This document shows positions 25,165 through 31,571 of a DNA stretch of 64,000 nucleotides, in pieces. Made by a program: the position numbers and the translations under genes. The DNA is from Gramella sp. MT6 (GTDB lineage: Bacteria > Bacteroidota > Bacteroidia > Flavobacteriales > Flavobacteriaceae): assembly GCF_019357415.1 (NCBI RefSeq), contig NZ_CP048410.1:3706984-3770983 (forward strand). The letters are read 5' to 3'. The notes beneath the pieces were generated by a model. The model had not been told where the DNA came from. It did not search any database and was given only the letters and a program-made list of their open reading frames with translations. Position 1 is the stretch's first letter. Every line of letters starts with the position of its first letter.

Positions 25165-25172
25165 ATAAAAAC

Positions 25173-25204
25173 AAAGCCCCATTATCATTGCGATACGGGG
25201 CTTT
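25173..25204. terminator. Element-borne terminator for tRNA-Ser
   Basis: Stem AAAGCCCC (25173-25180) / GGGGCTTT (25197-25204), loop of 16. It is bidirectional: it can end the FkbM transcript on the plus strand and sits 5 bp past the tRNA 3' end on the minus strand, replacing the original terminator cut off at 19557-19580. Confidence 0.7.
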
Positions 25205-25207
25205 TTA

Positions 25208-25229
25208 GCGGAGAAAGAGGGATTCGAAC
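25208..25229. repeat. attR: 3' end of tRNA-Ser
   Basis: Right copy of the 22-bp direct repeat, within the acceptor/T-arm end of the intact tRNA gene. Differs from 19586-19607 at positions 14 and 18. Confidence 0.85.
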
Positions 25230-25293
25230 CCCCGGAGGTGTGACCCTCAACAGTTTTCAAGACTGCCGCATTCGACCACTCTGCCATTTCTCC
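25209..25293 (-). tRNA. tRNA-Ser (anticodon UGA)
   Basis: 85 nt on the minus strand. Acceptor GGAGAAA pairs with TTTCTCC with discriminator G, the D-arm, anticodon loop CTTGAAA with anticodon TGA inside CAGT/ACTG stem, long variable arm and T-loop GGTTCGAATCC are all readable. The long variable arm and discriminator G fit serine. CCA is not encoded. The element integrated into its 3' end, restoring an intact tRNA. Its own promoter lies upstream at 25329-25360. Confidence 0.95.
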
Positions 25294-25328
25294 TGAGTGC
25301 CTCATCAGCTATTTGCTGAATGCGGGTG

Positions 25329-25360
25329 CAAATATAACACGCTTTTTTAATTTTGCACAA
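25329..25360 (-). promoter_or_regulatory. Promoter of tRNA-Ser
   Basis: On the minus strand TATATTTG (25329-25336) is a perfect TAnnTTTG -7 box, with TTG (25358-25360) 21 bp further upstream as -33. Transcription would begin about 30 nt before the tRNA. It is host DNA, so tRNA expression survives integration. Confidence 0.65.
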
Positions 25361-25572
25361 CTAATTTCCGATCTTTTTTGAAGGAATTTTTAGTCCTTTC
25401 AAAATCAATAAGTTTCAATCCTTAAAATATCTCTAAAATTGCCATTCCTATGTTATTCAGATCATAATTAAACCTTCTTACATCAACAGGGTCTATATTT
25501 ATGAATCTCTTATAATTAAATAATAACAAAACCGCTATATTGGCGCCAATTATTCTAAAATTTAATAATAAA

Positions 25573-26601
25573 ATGAAAAAAATATTGGTTTTGGTCTTTC
25601 CGGCCATCCTTTTATCCTGCAGTGCTCAAAATGGGAAGGTAGAAAATGCTGATCCTATGGAGTATGCTAAAAGCATTACTGCAGAAGAATTAAAAGAGCA
25701 TCTGTACACTTTTGCCAGCGATGAATTTGAAGGTCGTGAGACCGGCGAACCAGGACAAAAGAAAGCTGCAGAGTATTTGAAAAATGAATACAAAAGTCTT
25801 GACCTACCCTCCCCTATAGGTGGTGACGATTATTTCCAGGAAGTTCCTTCCAGTTATTTTAGAAACGGAAATATAAAATCTACCGAGAACGTATTGGCCT
25901 TTCTTAAAGGGTCTGAAAAACCGGAGGAGATCCTGGTGATCTCTTCCCATTATGACCATGTAGGTATAGATGATGAAGGAAATATCTATAATGGAGCAGA
26001 TGATGACGGATCTGGTACTGTAGGGATCCTTGAGATCGCCGAAGCTTTTGTAAAAGCCAGCAAAGATGGATACACTCCAAAAAGATCTATTCTTTTCCTA
26101 AATGTTACCGGGGAAGAAAAAGGACTTGTAGGGTCAAAATTCTATACAGACGAGCCGGTTTTTCCGTTGGAAAATACTGTGGCAAATCTAAATATAGATA
26201 TGATTGGACGTATAGATCCGTTTCACGAAGGCAACGAAAACTATGTTTACCTTATTGGTAGTGATAAACTAAGTACAGAGCTACATAATTTAAGTGAGGC
26301 TGTGAATTCTAAGTACATTAATCTGGACCTGGATTATAAGTATAATGATGAAAACGATCCAAATCGGTTCTATTACCGAAGTGACCATTATAACTTCGCC
26401 AAGAACAATATCCCGATCATTTTTTACTTTAACGGGACTCACGCAGATTATCATAAACCTACAGATACCCCAGACAAAATTGAATATGACCTGTTAGCAA
26501 AAAGAGCAAGACTGGTATTCCTTACTGCCTGGGAGATCGCTAACCGCGATGCCAGACTGGTTGTAGATAAAGCTGAAGATTCTGCCAGCGTTGGAAAATA
26601 A
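25573..26601 (+). CDS. M28 family zinc aminopeptidase, lipoprotein
   Basis: 342 residues from ATG 25573, which gives lipoprotein signal MKKILVLVFPAILLSCSAQ (lipobox LLSC). The M28 zinc ligands are in order: ISSHYDHVG (His), NGADDDGSGTVG (Asp), TGEEKGLVGSKFY (Glu-Glu), NIDMIGR (Asp) and a final His in GTHADYHKPTD. An N-terminal FASDEFEGRETGEPGQKKAAEYL segment is typical of bacterial M28 peptidases. It should cut N-terminal residues from peptides in the periplasm or at the outer membrane. It has its own terminator downstream. No partner genes. Confidence 0.9.
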   Translation: MKKILVLVFPAILLSCSAQNGKVENADPMEYAKSITAEELKEHLYTFASDEFEGRETGEPGQKKAAEYLKNEYKSLDLPSPIGGDDYFQEVPSSYFRNGNIKSTENVLAFLKGSEKPEEILVISSHYDHVGIDDEGNIYNGADDDGSGTVGILEIAEAFVKASKDGYTPKRSILFLNVTGEEKGLVGSKFYTDEPVFPLENTVANLNIDMIGRIDPFHEGNENYVYLIGSDKLSTELHNLSEAVNSKYINLDLDYKYNDENDPNRFYYRSDHYNFAKNNIPIIFYFNGTHADYHKPTDTPDKIEYDLLAKRARLVFLTAWEIANRDARLVVDKAEDSASVGK

Positions 26602-26620
26602 TTTCTTTCGAAATTAAATT

Positions 26621-26653
26621 AAAAAGCCTCGTTATAAAATGAGGCTTTTTTTA
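26621..26653 (+). terminator. Intrinsic terminator of the M28 peptidase gene
   Basis: Stem AAGCCTC / GAGGCTT (26624-26630 and 26641-26647) with a run of T after it, 20 nt past the stop codon of the peptidase. Confidence 0.85.
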
Positions 26654-26731
26654 TTCCTAGCAAATAAGAAATTAGTGGTTTTAATTAAGACCACTAATTT
26701 GTCAATTCTCATATATCAACCAAATAGTTTT

Positions 26732-27373
26732 TTAGTTTTTGTCCTCGAGTAACGGTACAAATCTAAAGGCGCCGAATTCCTTTTTATCAAATTCCTTGGC
26801 AGTTTTCCTAATGAAAAGGGTCATGGTTTGCACTTCGGTTCCAACTGGGATCACCAGCCTTCCTCCTACTTTTAACTGACTCAACAGATCTTTTGGGACC
26901 ACCGGAGCACCAGCTGTGACAATGATCTTATCGTAAGGCGCATATTCCGGAATACCCTTATATCCGTCTCCAAAACTTAAATATTTAGGACGGTAGCCTA
27001 ATTTGGAAAGGAAGGTTTTCGTCTTCTTATAAAGCTCTCTTTGGCGTTCGATACTATATACCTTAGCCCCAAGTTCGCAAAGCACAGCAGTTTGATATCC
27101 GCTACCCGTTCCTACCTCCAGCACCTTATCTCCTTTTTTGATTTCCAGTAATTCAGTCTGGAAAGCTACGGTATAAGGCTGCGAGATTGTTTGATCTGCC
27201 GCAATAGGAAAAGCTTTATCCTGGTACGCATGATCTTCAAAACTACTATCCATAAAGAGATGCCTCGGGATTTTCCCAATGGCCGCAAGGACTTTCTCAT
27301 CGGTGATGCCTTTTTTCTTTACGGTTCTCACCAATTGCTGTCTTTTCCCCTGGTGTCTGTAAGTATCCTTCAA
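26732..27373 (-). CDS. pcm: Protein-L-isoaspartate O-methyltransferase
   Basis: 213 residues. The start is a TTG at 27373, as no in-frame ATG exists before residue 41. The fold is Pcm: RHLFMDSSFEDHAYQDKAFPI, TISQPYTVAFQTELL, SAM motif I VLEVGTGSGYQTAVLCELG and YDKIIVTAGAPVVPKDLLSQL, GGRLVIPVG. It methylates isoaspartyl residues so that damaged proteins can be repaired. The gene is divergent from the oxidoreductase gene; a strong palindrome (27395-27462) lies in between. Cytoplasmic. Confidence 0.93.
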   Translation of the reverse strand: MKDTYRHQGKRQQLVRTVKKKGITDEKVLAAIGKIPRHLFMDSSFEDHAYQDKAFPIAADQTISQPYTVAFQTELLEIKKGDKVLEVGTGSGYQTAVLCELGAKVYSIERQRELYKKTKTFLSKLGYRPKYLSFGDGYKGIPEYAPYDKIIVTAGAPVVPKDLLSQLKVGGRLVIPVGTEVQTMTLFIRKTAKEFDKKEFGAFRFVPLLEDKN

Positions 27374-27394
27374 GTTTTCATGCTTTAATCAGGC

Positions 27395-27462
27395 TATAAA
27401 ATTAGGCAAACAAGCTGATTTATCCCAAGCAAAACGCCTTCGGGATTTAGCCTAATTTTATA
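27395..27462. repeat. 68-bp cruciform-like palindrome
   Basis: Outer arms of 13 nt are perfect complements (TATAAAATTAGGC at 27395-27407, GCCTAATTTTATA at 27450-27462). Inside, ATCCC and AAG pair with CTT and GGGAT to form a second hairpin. It lies between the divergent pcm and oxidoreductase genes and ends 22 nt before the -7 box of the latter. Confidence 0.6.
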
Positions 27463-27483
27463 AAGTATTTAATATCAAAATGC

Positions 27484-27491
27484 TATTTTTG
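27484..27491 (+). promoter_or_regulatory. -7 box of the Gfo/Idh gene
   Basis: TATTTTTG fits TAnnTTTG. Its last base is the first base of a GTG that could extend the next protein by six residues; a promoter box there argues for the ATG at 27509. No clear -33 box. Confidence 0.5.
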
Positions 27492-27508
27492 TGAAAAACG
27501 CAAAAAAT

Positions 27509-28474
27509 ATGCTGAAAGCAGGAGTTCTGGGTGCAGGCCACCTCGGAAAAATTCATCTGAAACTTTTAAAGCAATCTGAAGAATTTGAACTTATAGGCTT
27601 CTATGACGCGAATAAGAAAAATGCTGAAAAGATCGCCTCAGAATTTGGTTATAAGATGTTTGATGACTTGGATGAACTGATCGCTGCGGTAGATATGATC
27701 GATGTTGTTACTCCTACTCTTTCTCATTTTGACGTTGCGAAAAAGGTAATATCGGCAGGCAAACATCTTTTTATTGAAAAACCGATCACCAATACCTTCG
27801 AGGAAGCCGAAGAATTGATAAGACTTGCTAAAGAACATGGCGTGAAAGGTCAGGTTGGGCACGTAGAAAGATTCAACCCCGCTTTCCAGGCGGTAGCAGA
27901 TCGCATAGAAAACCCCATGTTTATTGAAGCTCACAGATTAGCAGAATTTAATCCGCGTGGTACAGATGTGCCCGTAGTACTTGATCTTATGATCCATGAT
28001 ATCGATGCGGTTCTAAGTGTGGTGAAATCTGATGTGAAAAAGATCAATGCCAGCGGAGTTTCAGTAATTAGTGACACTCCCGATATTGCGAATGCCAGGA
28101 TCGAATTTGAAAATGGTTGTGTAGCGAATCTTACGGCCAGCCGTATTTCAATGAAGAATATGAGAAAATCGAGATTCTTTCAACGAGACGCCTATATTTC
28201 TGTAGACTTCCTAGAGAAAAAATGTGAGGTAGTGAAGATGAAAGATGCTCCGGAAAATCCTGACGATTTTGCGATGATCCTTCAAAATGCTGAAGGAATT
28301 AAAAAACAGATCTATTTCGACAATCCTAATGTTTCTCCAAATAACGCGATCCTGGAAGAACTGGAAAGTTTTGCCGATGCTATAAAAAATGATAAAGAAC
28401 CTGTGGTAACCATGGAACAGGGCGCTAAAGCCCTCAAAGTTGCGAACCAGGTCATCGCTAATTTTAATGTATAA
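27509..28474 (+). CDS. Gfo/Idh/MocA family oxidoreductase
   Basis: 321 residues from ATG 27509. N-terminal Rossmann motif GVLGAGHLGKIH, then VIDVVTPTLSHFDV and HLFIEKPITN with the catalytic EKP, and the C-terminal dimer domain (GHVERFNPAFQAV ... VVLDLMIHDIDAV, with conserved His). These enzymes use NAD(P) to oxidise or reduce sugars and related compounds. No sugar pathway genes are adjacent, so the substrate is unknown. It follows a predicted -7 box and precedes a 3-hydroxyacyl-CoA dehydrogenase gene by 131 nt containing a dispersed repeat, so they are probably separate units. Confidence 0.88.
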   Translation: MLKAGVLGAGHLGKIHLKLLKQSEEFELIGFYDANKKNAEKIASEFGYKMFDDLDELIAAVDMIDVVTPTLSHFDVAKKVISAGKHLFIEKPITNTFEEAEELIRLAKEHGVKGQVGHVERFNPAFQAVADRIENPMFIEAHRLAEFNPRGTDVPVVLDLMIHDIDAVLSVVKSDVKKINASGVSVISDTPDIANARIEFENGCVANLTASRISMKNMRKSRFFQRDAYISVDFLEKKCEVVKMKDAPENPDDFAMILQNAEGIKKQIYFDNPNVSPNNAILEELESFADAIKNDKEPVVTMEQGAKALKVANQVIANFNV

Positions 28475-28507
28475 TATAATAACCAGGAATTTCTATTAAA
28501 ATTCGTC

Positions 28508-28572
28508 AAGCTGAACTCGTTTCAGCTTCTCAAAATGAAGATCCTGAAACTACCGAAACATCGGGACAGGAT
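28508..28572. repeat. Two-hairpin intergenic repeat
   Basis: Hairpin 1 is AAGCTGAA-CTCGT-TTCAGCTT (28508-28528, perfect 8-bp stem). Hairpin 2 is ATCCTG ... CAGGAT (28541-28546, 28567-28572) with CCGA-AACA-TCGG inside. Sequences of this kind are, from memory, widely dispersed between genes in flavobacterial genomes. Confidence 0.5.
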
Positions 28573-28605
28573 GATGCTTTAAGAAAATCCTGAAAAACTA
28601 ATTTA

Positions 28606-29496
28606 ATGAAAAATATTGCAGTAATAGGAGCCGGAACGATGGGTAACGGTATCGCGCATACTTTTGCGCAGAATGGCTACAAAGTTCAATTGATCGATAT
28701 TTCAGAGGAAAGCCTGAAAAAAGGAATGGATACCATTTCCAAAAACCTTGACAGGATGGTTTCTAAAGAAAAGATCAGCGAAGATCAGAAAAAAGAAACG
28801 CTGGAAAATATTACCACTTACACAGATATTTCTGAAGGAGTGGAATATGCCAGCCTCGTGGTTGAAGCTGCCACTGAAAATACGGAGCTAAAACTTAAGA
28901 TCTTTAGACATCTGGATCAGCATACTTCAGACGACACGATCCTGGCGACCAACACCTCATCGATATCTATCACACAGATCGCTTCTGCGGTCTCTAATCC
29001 TGAAAGGGTGATTGGGATGCACTTTATGAATCCTGTGCCCGTTATGAAGCTGGTAGAGATCATTCGCGGTTACAATACCAGTGACGAGGTGACAAAGACG
29101 GTGATGGAACTTTCAGAAAAGCTGAACAAGGCACCTGTAGAAGTAAATGATTACCCTGGATTTGTTGCTAACAGGATCTTGATGCCTATGATCAACGAGG
29201 CTATTGAAACCCTTTACAATGGTGTAGCGGGAGTTTACGAGATAGACACGGTAATGAAACTGGGAATGGCACATCCAATGGGACCACTTCAGTTAGCAGA
29301 TTTCATAGGGCTGGACGTTTGTCATTCTATCCTTGAGGTAATGTATTACGGATTCAAAAATCCAAAATACGCTCCCTGTCCGTTATTGACCAATATGGTT
29401 CGAGCTGGCAAGATCGGGGTGAAATCTGGTGAAGGATTCTATGATTATTCTGAAAGCAGAAAAGCTGAAAAAGTTTCATCTCAATTTAGCAGTTAG
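28606..29496 (+). CDS. 3-hydroxyacyl-CoA (3-hydroxybutyryl-CoA) dehydrogenase
   Basis: 296 residues. NAD-binding motif AVIGAGTMGNGIAHTFAQNG at the start, then VVEAATENTELK, catalytic His in GMHFMNPVPVMKLVEII and the C-terminal domain with GFVANRILMPMINEAIE and GMAHPMGPLQLADFIGLD. It oxidises 3-hydroxyacyl-CoA to 3-ketoacyl-CoA in beta-oxidation or butyrate-type pathways; length fits the single-function enzyme. No hydratase or thiolase gene is adjacent. Followed by a large hairpin. Confidence 0.92.
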   Translation: MKNIAVIGAGTMGNGIAHTFAQNGYKVQLIDISEESLKKGMDTISKNLDRMVSKEKISEDQKKETLENITTYTDISEGVEYASLVVEAATENTELKLKIFRHLDQHTSDDTILATNTSSISITQIASAVSNPERVIGMHFMNPVPVMKLVEIIRGYNTSDEVTKTVMELSEKLNKAPVEVNDYPGFVANRILMPMINEAIETLYNGVAGVYEIDTVMKLGMAHPMGPLQLADFIGLDVCHSILEVMYYGFKNPKYAPCPLLTNMVRAGKIGVKSGEGFYDYSESRKAEKVSSQFSS

Positions 29497-29507
29497 ACTC
29501 ACTTATT

Positions 29508-29570
29508 GAGATTTTACTTGTCCCCTAAAATGATTTAAATATTGTCATTTAGTTCCCAGGGACAAATCTC
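29508..29570. repeat. Large imperfect intergenic hairpin
   Basis: TTGTCCC (29518-29524) pairs with GGGACAA (29559-29565); inside, CTAAAATGA (29525-29533) pairs with TCATTTAG (29545-29552) with one bulged A; outside, GAGAT (29508-29512) pairs with ATCTC (29566-29570). It lies between the dehydrogenase and DUF1015 genes and has no long T run, so a simple terminator is not certain. Confidence 0.5.
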
Positions 29571-29591
29571 TTTAAACGCATATTATAAAAT

Positions 29592-30827
29592 TTGACTAAA
29601 ATAATTCCCTTTAAAGCAGTGAGACCGGCGCCCGCTTTTGCGGGCCTCGTTGCTTCCCGTTCTTATGAAGATTACAGCGAAGAAGAGCTGAGAGCGCAAT
29701 TAGAATTCAATCCTTATTCCTTTCTTCATATCATTAACCCGGGTTATAAGTTCCAGCATGAGATTGGTGGGGAGAAACGCTTCGGAATGGTGAAGAACAG
29801 ATATCTTGAGTTCAAGGAAGAGCACACTTTTATACAGGACGAACAGCCGTGTTATTACATTTATAACATCAAAAGCCGTGATGCTTCATGCTGCGGAATT
29901 ATCGCCGCGACCAGTGTAGAGGATTATGAAAATGAGGTGATTCGGCGGCATGAGGATACGATCGCCCACCGTGAAGAGCTTTTTAAAGAATATCTGAAGG
30001 TGGTTGGATTTAATACTGAACCTGTATTGCTCACTTATCCCGATAACCAGGTGATTAATGACCTTCTGGAAGAAAGGATGAAATCAAGGCCGGAATATGA
30101 ATTTGCCACTTATAACAAGGAGATTCATTCGCTTTGGCTAATTGATGATCCGGAAAATATCGCAAAGATCAAGGCCGAATTCGGGGCAATGGAAAAGCTT
30201 TATATCGCAGATGGCCACCACCGCAGTGCTTCTTCTTGGTTACTAGCTAAGGAGAGTAGGGAAAACAATCCTAACCATACAGGAGAGGAGGCTTATAATT
30301 TCTTTATGAGCTATCTCATTTCTGAAAGCAACCTTAGAATTTTTGAATTCAGCAGGCTTATTAAAGACCTTAACGGACATTCAAAAGAAGAATTTCTCAT
30401 ATTGCTGGATGAATGGTTCAGAATAGAAAATCGTGGTTTCGAAGTTTACAAACCATCGAAAAAGCATCATTTTAATATGTACCTTGGCGGGGAATTTTAT
30501 TCACTTTACCTTAGAAAGACGAACTATAAATTCACCGATTCACTTAGCGAACTGGATTCCTATATACTTTTTGAAAAGATCTTGAAACCTATTTTAGGAA
30601 TTGAAGATCTAAGGTATGACAAGCGCATTGCTTATATACATGGGCGTAACGACCTAATTGAGCTGAAAACGAGGGTAGACAGTGGTGAATTTGAGGTAGG
30701 ATTTGGAATGTTACCAGCCGGGATCGAAGAAATCAAACAAATTGCAGATGAAAATTTGACCATGCCGCCAAAAAGTACTTATATTGAACCTAAGTTACGC
30801 AGCGGTCTAACGATCTACGAATTTTAG
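29592..30827 (+). CDS. DUF1015 family protein
   Basis: 411 residues starting at TTG 29592, which gives the expected N-terminus MTKIIPFKAVRPAPAFAGLV. Family blocks are VASRSYEDYSEEELRAQLEFNPYSFLHIINP, the conserved IADGHHRSASSWLLAKE, and GFGMLPAGIEEIKQIADENLTMPPKSTYIEPK close to the end. The family is widespread next to serine biosynthesis or YggS genes and its function is unknown; the DGHHR block suggests a ParB-like or kinase-like fold. The next gene, yggS, starts 69 nt downstream. Confidence 0.85.
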   Translation: MTKIIPFKAVRPAPAFAGLVASRSYEDYSEEELRAQLEFNPYSFLHIINPGYKFQHEIGGEKRFGMVKNRYLEFKEEHTFIQDEQPCYYIYNIKSRDASCCGIIAATSVEDYENEVIRRHEDTIAHREELFKEYLKVVGFNTEPVLLTYPDNQVINDLLEERMKSRPEYEFATYNKEIHSLWLIDDPENIAKIKAEFGAMEKLYIADGHHRSASSWLLAKESRENNPNHTGEEAYNFFMSYLISESNLRIFEFSRLIKDLNGHSKEEFLILLDEWFRIENRGFEVYKPSKKHHFNMYLGGEFYSLYLRKTNYKFTDSLSELDSYILFEKILKPILGIEDLRYDKRIAYIHGRNDLIELKTRVDSGEFEVGFGMLPAGIEEIKQIADENLTMPPKSTYIEPKLRSGLTIYEF

Positions 30828-30896
30828 ATCTGGCTGGACCAGAATTTCCCCGGCAAATTAAATTTTTGAATCCTTAATTTAAAACTGAAATAAAGG

Positions 30897-31556
30897 ATGG
30901 ACATTTCTGAAAATATTAAAAAATATAAAGACGAACTTCCTGAAAATGTGAAGCTCGTGGCCATTTCCAAGACCAAACCCAATGAAGATCTAATGGAGGC
31001 CTACAACGCCGGACAGCGAATCTTAGGGGAAAACAAGATCCAGGAAATGACCGATAAGTGGGAAGATCTACCCAAGGATATTGAATGGCATATGGTTGGC
31101 CATGTTCAGCGGAACAAGGTGAAATACATGGCTCCTTTTGTATCTTTGATCCATGCCGTAGACAGTCTTAAACTTCTGAAAGAGATCAATAAAAGGGCTA
31201 AACAGAACGATCGTACTATTAACTGCCTGTTACAGATAAAGATCGCTGAAGAAGATTCAAAGTTTGGTATTTCGGCAGATGAAGCTAAAGAAATATTAGA
31301 GTCTGAAGCCTATTCCAAAATGGAGAATGTAAAGGTGATCGGTCTTATGGGTATGGCAACGTTTACCGATGATGAAGAGCAGGTAAGATTTGAATTTAAA
31401 TATTTAAAGTCAGTTTTTGATAAATTCAGAGACCAACACCCAGACCTTAAAGAACTTTCCATGGGTATGAGCGGTGATTATCAGATCGCTGTGGAGTGCG
31501 GATCTACCATGGTTCGTATTGGAAGTAGTATATTTGGGGCGCGAAATTATAATTAA
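30897..31556 (+). CDS. YggS family PLP homeostasis protein
   Basis: 219 residues. Barrel start VKLVAISKTKPNEDLMEAYNAGQRILGENKIQEM has the PLP-binding Lys; WHMVGHVQRNKVKYM, VDSLKLL, MGMATFTDD and LSMGMSGDYQIAVECGSTMVRIGSSIFG are all family blocks. YggS/PROSC proteins bind PLP without enzyme activity and keep vitamin B6 and amino-acid pools in balance. It is short by a few N-terminal residues against typical 225-230 but complete. It starts the run yggS - DnaQ/GIY-YIG - K+ channel - miaA. Confidence 0.93.
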   Translation: MDISENIKKYKDELPENVKLVAISKTKPNEDLMEAYNAGQRILGENKIQEMTDKWEDLPKDIEWHMVGHVQRNKVKYMAPFVSLIHAVDSLKLLKEINKRAKQNDRTINCLLQIKIAEEDSKFGISADEAKEILESEAYSKMENVKVIGLMGMATFTDDEEQVRFEFKYLKSVFDKFRDQHPDLKELSMGMSGDYQIAVECGSTMVRIGSSIFGARNYN

Positions 31557-31571
31557 AGAAGAAGAGGATAT

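Larger units (their letters stand above)
19586..25207. mobile_element. Integrated element at tRNA-Ser(UGA): int, unknown gene, HTH, rolling-circle rep, FkbM methyltransferase
   Basis: About 5.6 kb bounded by a 22-bp imperfect direct repeat (20 of 22 identical) that at the right is the 3' end of tRNA-Ser. All five genes point the same way: integrase, coupled unknown protein, small HTH protein, HUH Rep and an FkbM methyltransferase. The DNA looks more A+T rich than its flanks. No phage structural genes, conjugation genes or toxin-antitoxin pair are visible. The closest known architecture is the actinomycete AICE (int, xis, rolling-circle rep), but relaxase-like Rep plus unknown transfer makes this an integrative plasmid or IME-like element. 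Whether it excises or moves is untested. Confidence 0.85.

Noticed and set aside
19586-25207. Prophage
   Set aside because: No capsid, tail, terminase, portal or lysis genes; five genes only.
25422-25607. Minus-strand frame between tRNA-Ser and the M28 gene
   Set aside because: A/T-rich, overlaps the signal peptide region of the M28 gene on the other strand, no support.
27491-27508. GTG start extending the Gfo/Idh protein by six residues
   Set aside because: The GTG overlaps the last base of a -7 box and the extension adds nothing to the Rossmann start.
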